Source: Nitrospinaceae bacterium (lineage in GTDB: Bacteria > Nitrospinota > Nitrospinia > Nitrospinales > Nitrospinaceae). Taken from it: a DNA stretch of 64,000 nt. The stretch lies in NCBI GenBank assembly GCA_028278405.1, contig JANQEK010000007.1, positions 1-64,000 of the forward strand, given 5' to 3'. The position numbers and the translations under genes were made by a program. Numbering within the stretch: position 1 is the stretch's first letter; each line of letters starts with the position of its first letter. This document shows, one piece after another, positions 55,056-63,952 of this stretch. The notes beneath the pieces were generated by a model, which saw only the letters and a program-made list of their open reading frames with translations, did no database searches and was not told the origin of the DNA.

Positions 55056-56501
55056 TCAGTAGGCATTGACTCCGCGAAACCCTTTCCACATTGTTTGGAA
55101 TATGATTTTCAAATCCAGCCAGAGGGACCAATTGTGGATGTATTCAAGATCATATTGGGTTCGCTTTTCCATTTTATCCAAAGTGTCCGTTTCACCCCGG
55201 TAATTGTTGATCTGCGCCCAACCCGTTATTCCGGGCCGTACTTTGTGGCGCACCATGTACCGATGAACCAGTTTGCGGTGCTTTTCATTTAAAGGTACCG
55301 GGTGAGGCCGGGGGCCTACGATAGACATCCTTCCTTGCAGGACATTGATGAATTGAGGGAATTCATCAAGGGACCATCGTCTTAAGACCCCTCCCACAGG
55401 CGTCAGACGTTGGTCATCGGATTTGACTTGGCGGAAACTCGCATCATCATCTGTTGTTGTCAGGGTCCTGAATTTCCAGATAACGAATTTTTCTCCATAA
55501 AGACCGTAGCGGTTTTGCTTGTATATCACCGGTCCTTTAGAAGTCAGCTTGATCAGAATGGCAATGATGATCATGGGTATGGAAATAACCACTAAAATGA
55601 TGCTCGCCAGGACAATGTCCTCCAAGCGTTTGATGAAGGCGTTCAATCCCTGGAATGGAGTGTCGACAATGCTGATCACCGGCAAACCGCCCAGATAATC
55701 CCAATTTGAATGCAACAGATCAAAAGTGGAGAAGTCTGGAACAAAATATATTGTTGCAGTGGTATCCATCAATCGATCGATCAGGCTCTTGATTCTTAAT
55801 TCCGCCCGCATTGGCAGTGCAACATAAATCAAGTCTACGTCTCCGGATTCTGCAAGCCTGATAAGATCGGCCATGTTTTGCTTTACCTGCACCGGTTTAT
55901 TGACCAGAGTACGTTCGCCGTTGGATTTCCGGTCATCAAAAATACCGAGAAGATTGATACCCATCCAGGATGCCTGCTGGAGATTTTGGGCCATCTGCTG
56001 TCCAATATTCGTTGCTCCCAAAATGGCCGCTGTGCGGGTGTTTCGTCCGGAGATTCGGAAGATTCGCAGAACGATGCGAACGGCCGCCCGCGTCACGACT
56101 AAGCATAAGAGAGTAATCTGGAACCAGGTATTGATCACCTGCTCAGGAATGACCAAAGTCCATTCGTTCAAAAAAATCACAAAGACTGCCACCAAAACGG
56201 TGACAAACCAGCATATGAAAATACTTGCGATCTCAGAGAAAAAGGAGGTGGTACGCCAGGAACGATATAACCGGACCGAACTGGCAGAAAGTGAGAATAC
56301 GCATACGGTAATGATGGATAGAATGAAGTGCTCTTTGTTCCAGGAAATGTCGTAAAGGTAGTTGGAAAAACCCAGACATAAGATGAAATAAAGGCTGTCT
56401 ATGACCCGGTTCAATTCCACTAACGTGGCACCGTGCGCATGGACCCAACCCTTGCGGCGTGTCTGAGTTTCAAATATAGATCCTGGAACTTTTAGATTCA
56501 T
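55056..56501 (-). CDS. Undecaprenyl-phosphate sugar phosphotransferase (WcaJ/PHPT type)
   Basis: A 481-residue priming enzyme. Four or five N-terminal membrane segments (about 30-135) are followed by a Rossmann-like CoA-binding-type region (AAILGATNIGQQMAQNLQQ) and a C-terminal bacterial sugar transferase domain: ILIKLTSKGPVIYKQNRYGL, WKFRTL, RRWSLDEFPQFINVLQGRMS, GPRPHP and RPGITGWAQINNYRG. It transfers a sugar-1-phosphate to undecaprenyl phosphate, usually glucose or galactose, and starts repeat-unit assembly. It is the first gene of the minus-strand block. Confidence 0.95.
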   Translation of the reverse strand: MNLKVPGSIFETQTRRKGWVHAHGATLVELNRVIDSLYFILCLGFSNYLYDISWNKEHFILSIITVCVFSLSASSVRLYRSWRTTSFFSEIASIFICWFVTVLVAVFVIFLNEWTLVIPEQVINTWFQITLLCLVVTRAAVRIVLRIFRISGRNTRTAAILGATNIGQQMAQNLQQASWMGINLLGIFDDRKSNGERTLVNKPVQVKQNMADLIRLAESGDVDLIYVALPMRAELRIKSLIDRLMDTTATIYFVPDFSTFDLLHSNWDYLGGLPVISIVDTPFQGLNAFIKRLEDIVLASIILVVISIPMIIIAILIKLTSKGPVIYKQNRYGLYGEKFVIWKFRTLTTTDDDASFRQVKSDDQRLTPVGGVLRRWSLDEFPQFINVLQGRMSIVGPRPHPVPLNEKHRKLVHRYMVRHKVRPGITGWAQINNYRGETDTLDKMEKRTQYDLEYIHNWSLWLDLKIIFQTMWKGFRGVNAY

Positions 56502-57207
56502 TGAATTTTGCCTAGTTATATCCGATATCCAAAATCCATCAAAGCTTTGGCTTCACCAGGGACTTGTCTCTAAACAAATAACTTGCCCGATCAGGGACCA
56601 ATGCTAAATCAGATCTGATAGATAAATATTAGTGATTGAGCAGATATTACGGGTTTGTTCTCATAAAGGGAAATGCTTTTCTTAAGCATTGCCCTTTTCA
56701 AGAATTTTGCCCCTCCTACTTAAGATTTACATCCACCTCGAGTAATTTCAAGGAAAACAGAAAAAATACCACTTTGCGCTTCAATAATTACTCCGAATGG
56801 GTTATAAAAAAGTATCAGAAACTCAAATGAAATTCAACCAAACTTTTTGTAAATTGCTTTTTTTGCTCAATGAAATTCCCGCTATTTCCGACAAGTCTGT
56901 ATAGGAAAATCAAAGTTTTGGGTCAATTTGTGGATTTGGATAAGCTCGCAGGGGAATCCCTGTGTTGGTTGGGGAAAAAACTCCTTGGTCGCAATTTTCA
57001 AAAATGTTATTGATATATTGAATCTAACGAGAACTTTGACAAGTTTGATGGCCCTCGGATCACGAAAAGCAGCCTGAAATAGGCCTGTGAAATCCGTTAA
57101 GCGCTTAATAATTAACCCTTTAAGGGTATTTGAAATAGAGTTCCATCTTCCCGGGGAAGAAATCTCCTGAGGCTGGCGGAACATTGTTGGCAAAAAAGGT
57201 GACATAC
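56502..57207. promoter_or_regulatory. Divergent exopolysaccharide control region
   Basis: A 706-base gap between the minus-strand assembly block and the plus-strand export block, AT-rich throughout. It contains an ATCAGATCTGAT palindrome (56608-56619) about 107 bases upstream of the priming-transferase gene. It also contains a 14-base stem with one mismatch and a 5-base loop (56665-56697, AAAGGGAAATGCTT against AAGCATTGCCCTTT), with TTTTC after it. Two adjacent palindromes, TTAAGCGCTTAA (57097-57108) and ACCCTTTAAGGGT (57115-57127), lie about 80 bases upstream of the Wza-like start. No clear -10/-35 pair is visible. These are likely promoters and regulator binding sites for both blocks. Confidence 0.65.
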
Positions 57208-58086
57208 ATGAATTTGAAGCCGGAAGATCAGGGGGCACCTGTCATTCTAAAAAATATTTTTTTTCATAATCGAAAGTTGTCTACGAGTAGGAACAAATTC
57301 CACGTGAGTCGGAGACGCGTTGGTTACATCTGGATGGTTGGATTGTTTCTGGCTCTTTTGTTTTCGGGATGCTCGTCGACGCCTGTACCCAAGTCTGCTG
57401 ACTCGGCAAAAGATGCTCCAACCACAATTGTTCAAAGCTCACCTCCGGGCACTCAATTCGACAGCAAAACCCAAGCCTATAGATTGCGGGTCGAGGATGA
57501 AATTGAAGTCAAATTCCACTTGGTTCCAGAATTAAACGACCGGGTAAAAGTTCGCCCGGATGGCAAAATCTCTCTCCAGATTATAGATGAGGTGTATGCG
57601 CTGGGTATGACACCTGCAAAATTGGATGAAGTGCTAACAGAAAAATATGCTCAAACATTGCGAAACCCCGACCTGACAGTAATCGTGAGGAAATTTTCCG
57701 GTCAAAAGGTTTTTGTAGGGGGCGAAGTCAATACGCAGGGCATGGTGCCCATCCGTGGTAGGCTAACGGTGACTCAGGCTATTATGCAGGCAGGAGGATT
57801 CAAGGACACTGCGGAATTAGAAAATATTGTGCTGCTGCGCAATCAGGGTGAAAAAAACCCTCACTTCGCTATTTTGAATCTGGAAAACAATCTGCACGAC
57901 CCTATGGGTGGTATGGCTTCCAATGGTGTTGTATTGCAACCCTATGATGTCGTATTTGTTCCCAAAAGTACCATCGCCACCATGGATCAATTCGTGGATC
58001 AATATATCAACAGGTTGGTTCCCCAGTCCTTTCAGTGGGGGTTTCAATGGATCAGCAATTTGGCTTCGGGGGGTTTCATCCCATAG
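57208..58086 (+). CDS. Wza-like polysaccharide export lipoprotein (SLBB/PES domain)
   Basis: A protein of about 292 residues. A lipobox follows a hydrophobic segment (WMVGLFLALLFSGC) at about residues 43-56. A PES (polysaccharide export) domain follows with YRLRVEDEIEVKFHLVPELND, VRPDGKISLQIIDEVYALGM and DEVLTEKYAQTLRNPDLTVI. An SLBB domain comes next (GQKVFVGGEVNTQGMVPIRG, ITQAIMQAGGFKDTA-like). The start at ATG 57208 has AAGGTGA 5 bases upstream. A leader of about 40 residues before the hydrophobic core is long for a lipoprotein signal, so a start at GTG 57304 is possible. Confidence 0.88.
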   Translation: MNLKPEDQGAPVILKNIFFHNRKLSTSRNKFHVSRRRVGYIWMVGLFLALLFSGCSSTPVPKSADSAKDAPTTIVQSSPPGTQFDSKTQAYRLRVEDEIEVKFHLVPELNDRVKVRPDGKISLQIIDEVYALGMTPAKLDEVLTEKYAQTLRNPDLTVIVRKFSGQKVFVGGEVNTQGMVPIRGRLTVTQAIMQAGGFKDTAELENIVLLRNQGEKNPHFAILNLENNLHDPMGGMASNGVVLQPYDVVFVPKSTIATMDQFVDQYINRLVPQSFQWGFQWISNLASGGFIP

Positions 58087-58144
58087 CTTGATTGAAGAAG
58101 ACGACGCCAGTTTAATTATCGATGCATAAAGCGCATTAAAGTTT

Positions 58145-59716
58145 ATGGAAAGTATGGAAAACAAGCCTTTGTCAATAAGAGATTTTCTTTTCACCCTGTT
58201 CAAGCGTAAAAGAATTATTCTCTGGATGTTTTTTCTGGTTTTTCTGATCACAACAGCGGGAGCTTATCTGTGGCCGGAAACCTACAAGGCCAATGGAAAA
58301 ATTCTGGTCAAACTCGGACGGGAGAAGATTACGACATCCTCCATGTCCCGATCGGCGGAACAGCGGGTCATGACCTCTCTTCAGCCCCGGCTGGAAGATA
58401 TCAATTCAGAAATAGAAATTCTTAAAAATCATCACACCGTTCACGAGCTGGCGACCCGATTGGGGGAAAAATTCCTCTATCCCGAGGGGAAAAAACCCAC
58501 CACCTTTTTCAAGCTGGTTAAATATCATTTCAAGAAAGTTGTGGGTGATGTCAAAGACGCCATTTGGGAGGTTTTGTACACACTGGATCTTAAAAAACGG
58601 CTCACTCCATTTGAACGGATGGTGAATGATTTAGCCAAGAATATCAATGCCGAGCAGGTTGCAAAAACGGACGTTATCGAAGTGACATTTACCTGGGCCA
58701 GTCCGGAAATCGCGAATCACGTTTTGAAAGAATTGATCGATCTTTTCCTGTTTTATCATGTCCAGGTACATAAAACTTCGGGCGAAGACTATATTTTTTT
58801 AAAGCAGCAGGTGGATATTACTGGAGCCAACCTTAGAAAGCTGGAAGACCAGTATCAGCAATTCCGGAAGAAAGAAAGAATCGTCTCGTTGCCTAATCAA
58901 GGGAGGCTTCTTCTGGAAAATCATTCGCGGCTGGAAGCTCTTTTGAAACAGACTGAAACTAAAATTGCGGAAACACAAAAAACGGTCCAGGAATTCAAGA
59001 AAAAGCTGGCCGGTCAATCAAAAGTGGTGCAGTTGAACTCCAAGGTGGATCGCAATCCTATTCTCGACAAGCTGAAAATCAAATTACTAGATTTGGAGTT
59101 ACAAAAGAGAAAGCTCGAATCCAAATATCTACCGACCAGCAATCCGATCCAATCCATAGAAAAGGAAATTCTTAAAGTTAAAAACCGCCTGAAGCAGGAG
59201 AAGAGCAGCGTTACCGGACAGGTCACCACCGGATTGAACGATCTTTATAACACTACCGAAAAAGAACTGATTCGTGCTGAAGTCGAGCTGGTTGCTTTGA
59301 ACGAAAAGAAGGGTATTGTGTCCGGGCAGCTTGACTGGTACGTTGACGAACTCTCGAAATTGAATCCCCACGAGATGGAGCTGAAACGTTTATCCCGGTT
59401 GATTGAAATCGAAGGCGAAAACCACAAGTTTTACCGAAAGCGGTTGGAGGAAGCACGAGTCACAAACTTGCTCGACAGCCGGCGGGTGGTCAATCTTCGT
59501 GTCATTGAACCCCCTCGAGCTTCTTCAACTCCAGTGAAACCAAAACGATTAATGGTTATCGGGGTTGGCCTTTTAATAGGTTTGGTGGGTGGAATCGGTT
59601 TAGCGTTTTTGTTTGAATTTTTCGATCACTCGCTCAATACGGCGACGGATGTGGATCGCATGTTAAAAGTCCCGTACCTGGCCTCTTTCCCTGAAAATGA
59701 AAAATGGAAACTTTAA
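58145..59716 (+). CDS. Wzz/GumC-family chain-length or export co-polymerase
   Basis: A 523-residue inner-membrane protein: an N-terminal cytoplasmic part and first helix (IILWMFFLVFLITTAGAYLW), a Wzz domain (YKANGKILVKLGREKIT), a long periplasmic coiled coil (about 220-430) and a GNVR-type end (RLIEIEGENHKFYRKRLEEA, RVIEPPRASSTPVKPK), followed by a second helix (LMVIGVGLLIGLVGGIGLAFL). The Wzc-type kinase domain is separate and encoded next, with 13 bases of overlap. Confidence 0.9.
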   Translation: MESMENKPLSIRDFLFTLFKRKRIILWMFFLVFLITTAGAYLWPETYKANGKILVKLGREKITTSSMSRSAEQRVMTSLQPRLEDINSEIEILKNHHTVHELATRLGEKFLYPEGKKPTTFFKLVKYHFKKVVGDVKDAIWEVLYTLDLKKRLTPFERMVNDLAKNINAEQVAKTDVIEVTFTWASPEIANHVLKELIDLFLFYHVQVHKTSGEDYIFLKQQVDITGANLRKLEDQYQQFRKKERIVSLPNQGRLLLENHSRLEALLKQTETKIAETQKTVQEFKKKLAGQSKVVQLNSKVDRNPILDKLKIKLLDLELQKRKLESKYLPTSNPIQSIEKEILKVKNRLKQEKSSVTGQVTTGLNDLYNTTEKELIRAEVELVALNEKKGIVSGQLDWYVDELSKLNPHEMELKRLSRLIEIEGENHKFYRKRLEEARVTNLLDSRRVVNLRVIEPPRASSTPVKPKRLMVIGVGLLIGLVGGIGLAFLFEFFDHSLNTATDVDRMLKVPYLASFPENEKWKL

Positions 59717-60330
59717 AAGCCTGCCAGCGGATCACCAATTCCATTTTTTCAAATGAAAATGGAAAATCCGTTCATTCAATTTTGGTATCAAGCTCCGTAA
59801 AAGGCGAGGGGACCTCCCGTATCGCCGCAAGCCTGGCAAACTTTCTTGCGAAGTATCGAAACATGAAAGTGTGTCTGGTCGATGCAAGTTTCGAAGATCC
59901 CTCGATTCACAAGATTTTCAAACTGGATAATAATTCCGGACTGATCAACATTGTAGACAAACCGGAAACTCTGAGCGCAATGATCCGGGCGACGGATACG
60001 GCCAATCTTTCCGTGATTACGACTGGAGCCGCGGGTCCAGAGTGGCTGGAAGCGCTGCAGTTGGGAGATGTTCAAGCCCTCATTCAGGAGCTGAAAAAAA
60101 AGTTCGATGTGGTTATTTTTGATTCCTCGGCAGTTAGCAGCAACGCGCTTTCACTTGACATTGCACCCCACGTCGATGGCGTGATCCTGGTTGTTCATGC
60201 CGGGCATACGCGCTGGGAAGTGGTTCAGGATGCTAAGGACCAGTTCGAGGGAGTACAGGCTAAATTTATGGGTGTGGTGTTGAATCGCCGAAAGCTTTTT
60301 ATCCCCAGTTTTCTATATCGTAATCTCTAA
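59704..60330 (+). CDS. CpsD/Wzc-like ATPase with altered Walker A
   Basis: A 208-residue protein with a BY-kinase fold: ILVSSSVKGEGTSRIAASL (Walker A region), KVCLVDASFEDPSIHKIF (Walker A'), FDVVIFDSSAV (Walker B), VILVVHAGHTRWE. The lysine of the canonical GxGK(S/T) is replaced by Thr (GEGTS). The C-terminal tail has only one Tyr (SFLYRNL), not a Tyr cluster. It is probably an inactive or weak kinase-like partner of the GumC-type protein. It overlaps that gene by 13 bases. Confidence 0.85.
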   Translation: METLKACQRITNSIFSNENGKSVHSILVSSSVKGEGTSRIAASLANFLAKYRNMKVCLVDASFEDPSIHKIFKLDNNSGLINIVDKPETLSAMIRATDTANLSVITTGAAGPEWLEALQLGDVQALIQELKKKFDVVIFDSSAVSSNALSLDIAPHVDGVILVVHAGHTRWEVVQDAKDQFEGVQAKFMGVVLNRRKLFIPSFLYRNL

Positions 60331-60343
60331 CGTGAGAAATCCT

Positions 60344-62305
60344 ATGAAATCTCCCAAAGCTCTCAAGCGTATTTTCCCCCAATTTTTTTTGAATGCACTG
60401 GTCTTTATTTTTCTTTTATTTTTTCTGGCTTCTGATCTCTCTGCCCAGTCCAGTACAATTTTTAAATCCTCCTGGGCAAAAAGTGTCCCCACATTGGATG
60501 GGAAAATTAATTCATCCGAGTGGAGTGACGCCCTCAAGACCCGTAAAACGATTAACCTGTTTGATACTCGAGGGCAAAAAAGAGAGAGCCATCCCCTGAC
60601 TCTCTACATTAAAAATGATGCGAAAAATCTATACTTGGCGGGCCGGTTGGACAACGAAGAGCATGAGGGAACTATCAAGGGTTTCGACTTCAGTTCTCTC
60701 GTCATGGATATGTTCAGTCTGGTTTTTGATGACAACAGAGACGGTGTGCTGCAAAGTGGCGAAGACAAAAAATCGTTTTTTATTCTAAACCAAACTCCCA
60801 CCATCAAAGACGAGCACCAATTGAGCCCTGCGGAACAGCAACAGGGTAAAGAAGAAAGCTCCGAGCCTCAAAATATTGAAGGGCAGATTACTTATACCTC
60901 CTCCGGCGGGGGATATTACCAGTTTGAATTGTCCATTGCTCTGAATTCTGGAGATCCGTCCGACGTTCAGCTTCAGCCCGGGCAGAAGGTCCGTTGGAAC
61001 CTGTTTTATTTTGACAAGTTCAGTTTCACTATGAAAGAAAGAGATTTGGGGTTTGGCGGGGTTTTTCCTGAAAACTCCAAGGATTGGGGTTATCTGCAAT
61101 TGGCCGATCAGTCCAACCCGTCACCGGATATGATTATGGCCCCGGCAGTTTCAAAATCCTCTCCGGGAGTGTCCACCACCGTCAGCGATATTCAGGTTTT
61201 CGCTCAAGTCGCTAACGAAAAGGATCTTGACGCTGAACAACTCAAATTCATCGGAACCCATTACGATCTGGTCCTTTCCTTTTTCCCTTATAAACAATAT
61301 ACCGACCAGCTCAAACAACCCAATCCCAAGCTTCCGGTTTATTTGTTCGTCAATCCATATTTTGCATTCGGTGACAAGTTTTGGAACACCTCCTCACCCG
61401 GAGAGGCTGCCGCCGCAGAGCGGAGGTATTCCCTCAAAACGAGTGATAACAAAACCATCTTGTTTAATCTCAACTATCCCGGGTTGGAGTTTGATCAAAG
61501 ACTTCCGTTAATGGATATCCGCAACACAGAGTGGCAGGATTACTTTACCTCTCAAATTCGTAAGCATGCGGATCTGGGTGGGATGGACGGCATCTTTCTG
61601 GATACGATGGATGAAAGACTACCCAGCTGGGCGATGGCTCCTGGAAACAAAACTCCCAAGGGTTATTCAGACGCGCAATGGAAGGCGGCCAACTATGAGT
61701 TTCTGGAGAAAATAAACAACGCCTTTGCGGGTACCGGCAAAGAGATTGTATTCAACGGTATCTCCCGTGTACCGGGGAACAAAGGGGAATTGCCTAACGA
61801 GAAAATGTTGGATGTGACTAGCGGTGCCGCTATCGAAGCGTTCAGTATTTATATGTCCATGGACAAAAGTGAAGATACCCGGCGCTGGTATTTTCAGCAG
61901 ACCATCATGAAAGATTTGAAAACCACCAGTGAACGGGGCAAGAAGGTGATTATCGAGGTGTATGGCAACCGGGATGATGAAGCTATCCGTTTGTATGCAC
62001 TGTGTTCGTTCCTGCTGGTTCAAAATGACTGGACCTATTTTTATTTCACCAAAAAGAGCGATGCAGGGGGACTCCGTTGGCGTCCCGAATGGGACACGCA
62101 ACTGGGGCAAGCCCTGGGATCGTACCAGAAGACGTCCAATGGAATCCATTCCCGTGAGTTCTCAAAGGGGAAAGTGCTGGTCAACCCCGGTAACAAAGCC
62201 ATCTCTGTCCAGCTTTCCGGACAGTATAAGGATTGGAAAGGAAACCGGATAGGAAGCTCCGTTAAGATGCCAGCTTTTTCGGGGATTCTTTTGTTGAAAG
62301 GTTAA
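60344..62305 (+). CDS. Exported CBM9-like/glycoside-hydrolase-like protein
   Basis: A protein of about 653 residues. The signal sequence (NALVFIFLLFFLASDLSAQ) is followed by an N-terminal CBM9/DOMON-like domain (PTLDGKINSSEWSDALK, LYIKNDAKNLYLAGRLDNEE). A Pro/Ser linker leads to a C-terminal barrel-like domain resembling GHL15 putative glycoside hydrolases: LPVYLFVNPYFAFGD, MDGIFLDTMDERLPSW (residues ~413-428), IVFNGISRVPGN. Possible catalytic acidic residues lie in FLDTMDE. It is in the export operon, so it may trim, cleave or bind the polymer. A GTG start at 60332 would add four residues. Confidence 0.75.
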   Translation: MKSPKALKRIFPQFFLNALVFIFLLFFLASDLSAQSSTIFKSSWAKSVPTLDGKINSSEWSDALKTRKTINLFDTRGQKRESHPLTLYIKNDAKNLYLAGRLDNEEHEGTIKGFDFSSLVMDMFSLVFDDNRDGVLQSGEDKKSFFILNQTPTIKDEHQLSPAEQQQGKEESSEPQNIEGQITYTSSGGGYYQFELSIALNSGDPSDVQLQPGQKVRWNLFYFDKFSFTMKERDLGFGGVFPENSKDWGYLQLADQSNPSPDMIMAPAVSKSSPGVSTTVSDIQVFAQVANEKDLDAEQLKFIGTHYDLVLSFFPYKQYTDQLKQPNPKLPVYLFVNPYFAFGDKFWNTSSPGEAAAAERRYSLKTSDNKTILFNLNYPGLEFDQRLPLMDIRNTEWQDYFTSQIRKHADLGGMDGIFLDTMDERLPSWAMAPGNKTPKGYSDAQWKAANYEFLEKINNAFAGTGKEIVFNGISRVPGNKGELPNEKMLDVTSGAAIEAFSIYMSMDKSEDTRRWYFQQTIMKDLKTTSERGKKVIIEVYGNRDDEAIRLYALCSFLLVQNDWTYFYFTKKSDAGGLRWRPEWDTQLGQALGSYQKTSNGIHSREFSKGKVLVNPGNKAISVQLSGQYKDWKGNRIGSSVKMPAFSGILLLKG

Positions 62306-62399
62306 ATAGAAGAAAGCTGAATTTGTTTTACTTTTCAAATGACCCGGTTTCACCCTGCAGGATTAGAACTTTTTGGGTTCTCTCAATTATTTTTAAGCT

Positions 62400-63563
62400 T
62401 TGATTACTATATCCGAAGTATCAAATGATGCGGATCTTCAATCCTTGCAGGGGGATTGGAACGCCTTACTGGAAAAAATTCCCGATGAAAACCCGTTCCT
62501 TTCCTTCGAATGGGTCTCCAACTACCGCAAATCCCTGAGCCAGGGGAAACTCTTCGTATTAACGGCGCAGCAGAACGGAAACATCTGCTGTATTGCTCCC
62601 TTGTGTATCACTCAGCGGAATTTTCTGGGTTTAAATATTCGAGTGGCCTCGTTTATTACCACACAGCAAACTAATACAGATCGAGTAAACTTCATCAATA
62701 ATTTATTTGGAATTGATAAGCGCTTGGGATGGTCGGATCAGGCGGGTTTTCTATACGACCCGGACGACCCGGAGGCTTTGTATGAAACCATTCGCTATCT
62801 AAAGCAGAGCGATCAATGGGACATTCTCGATTTACGGGAGATGAGTTCTGAATCTCTGGTACCGGGTATTCTGGGACAAGAATTTGGAAACAAACATTAT
62901 TGGCTGGAAAATCTTGAGAGCACTTTTTCAAAAAAAGTGCTCATGCCTCATGGATTTGAAGATTTCAAAAACAGCCTGAAGCGCAAAATTAAAAAAAATA
63001 TCAATCTCTATGCCAACCGGCTGGAAAAACTGGGAGGTGTGGTGACCCGGCATTTCCAGGAGGAAGGTCAAATCTCCCGCTTGTTTCCCAAGCTGGCGGA
63101 GCTGGAGCACAAAGGCCGGAAAGGCGCTGAACAGAGCGGTATTCTGGTCCAGACAAAGAACCGGGAATTCCATGAGGCATTTGCCGGGGAATGGGGCCAA
63201 AGGGGTCGATCCCATATTTTTACTCTGGAGCGGGACCAGGAAATTTTGTCCTATACGTTTCTTTTCCAGGGAAAAAACGAGGTCTATGTGTACAGCACGG
63301 CTTTCAATCCGGAATACAGGGATTGTTCTCCAGGGTTTAATATCGTGATCGAGTCTATGAAAATTCTTGCCGCCCAGGGTTTTCAAACCTTTAATTTGGG
63401 TCGGGGGGATGGATTGATTATTCGCTCGCTGTCAAACGATCGACAACTCAGGACTTGGACCCAGATAATAAAAAAAACGTTCCTCAACCGGTTTCTGTAT
63501 TTTGTAGAGTTCCGATTGCGTCCAAAAATGAAAATTCTGTTTTCCAAAATTAAAGGCCGTTAA
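62400..63563 (+). CDS. GNAT-fold acetyltransferase (BioF2-like/Acetyltransf_6)
   Basis: A 387-residue protein: DWNALLEKIPDENPFLSFEWVS at the N terminus, and a central duplicated GNAT fold (SHIFTLERDQEILSYTFLFQ, YVYSTAFNPEYRDCSPGFN, FNLGRGDG) of the FemAB/BioF2-type family found in exopolysaccharide clusters (CelD-like). It would add an acetyl or other acyl group to the sugar or to a lipid carrier. The TTG start at 62400 was chosen because no nearby ATG exists. The C terminus is basic. Confidence 0.82.
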   Translation: MITISEVSNDADLQSLQGDWNALLEKIPDENPFLSFEWVSNYRKSLSQGKLFVLTAQQNGNICCIAPLCITQRNFLGLNIRVASFITTQQTNTDRVNFINNLFGIDKRLGWSDQAGFLYDPDDPEALYETIRYLKQSDQWDILDLREMSSESLVPGILGQEFGNKHYWLENLESTFSKKVLMPHGFEDFKNSLKRKIKKNINLYANRLEKLGGVVTRHFQEEGQISRLFPKLAELEHKGRKGAEQSGILVQTKNREFHEAFAGEWGQRGRSHIFTLERDQEILSYTFLFQGKNEVYVYSTAFNPEYRDCSPGFNIVIESMKILAAQGFQTFNLGRGDGLIIRSLSNDRQLRTWTQIIKKTFLNRFLYFVEFRLRPKMKILFSKIKGR

Positions 63564-63952
63564 GAAATTTCCATAATAATCAATAGATTATGCTGCTAGC
63601 CATGTACTCCATGTGTCAGGTAAGAATTTCCCTTTGTTGCTTGGTAGATCAATGTACAGAAATGAGAAATTCTTTATATAATTGGGGAACTTATCAAGTC
63701 CGACTGCGAATACTGAAGAAGCCAGGCTAACGAATTTCAAACATACCCTTAGTGGGCTATATATATCTTGCGAACCACCAGAGAAGCTGTATAATAATTC
63801 AAATTTTTACAAATTTGATATCGCTTCCGAGATTTGCCAGGATTGCAAAGGACTCGGATGTTCGGTTGATTTTAGGTTTTGGTTCAACCAAACGGAAACA
63901 GCTTGGGAATATCCTCAGAGAAACCCGTACGATTGTTTGATAGAGAACATTA
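63564..63952. other. Intergenic region before the truncated last gene
   Basis: A 389-base stretch without a supported gene. A 62-codon GTG-started frame (63752-63940) has no recognisable features and no ribosome-binding site, so I do not call it. There is no tRNA-like fold and no obvious terminator or palindrome. Confidence 0.5.

Noticed and set aside
57036-57064. TTGACA upstream of the Wza-like gene
   Set aside because: No -10-like hexamer follows at 16-18 bases; the sequence there is ATCACG.
63752-63940. 62-codon plus-strand frame in the last intergenic region
   Set aside because: GTG start, no ribosome-binding site, no recognisable domain, and composition of non-coding DNA.
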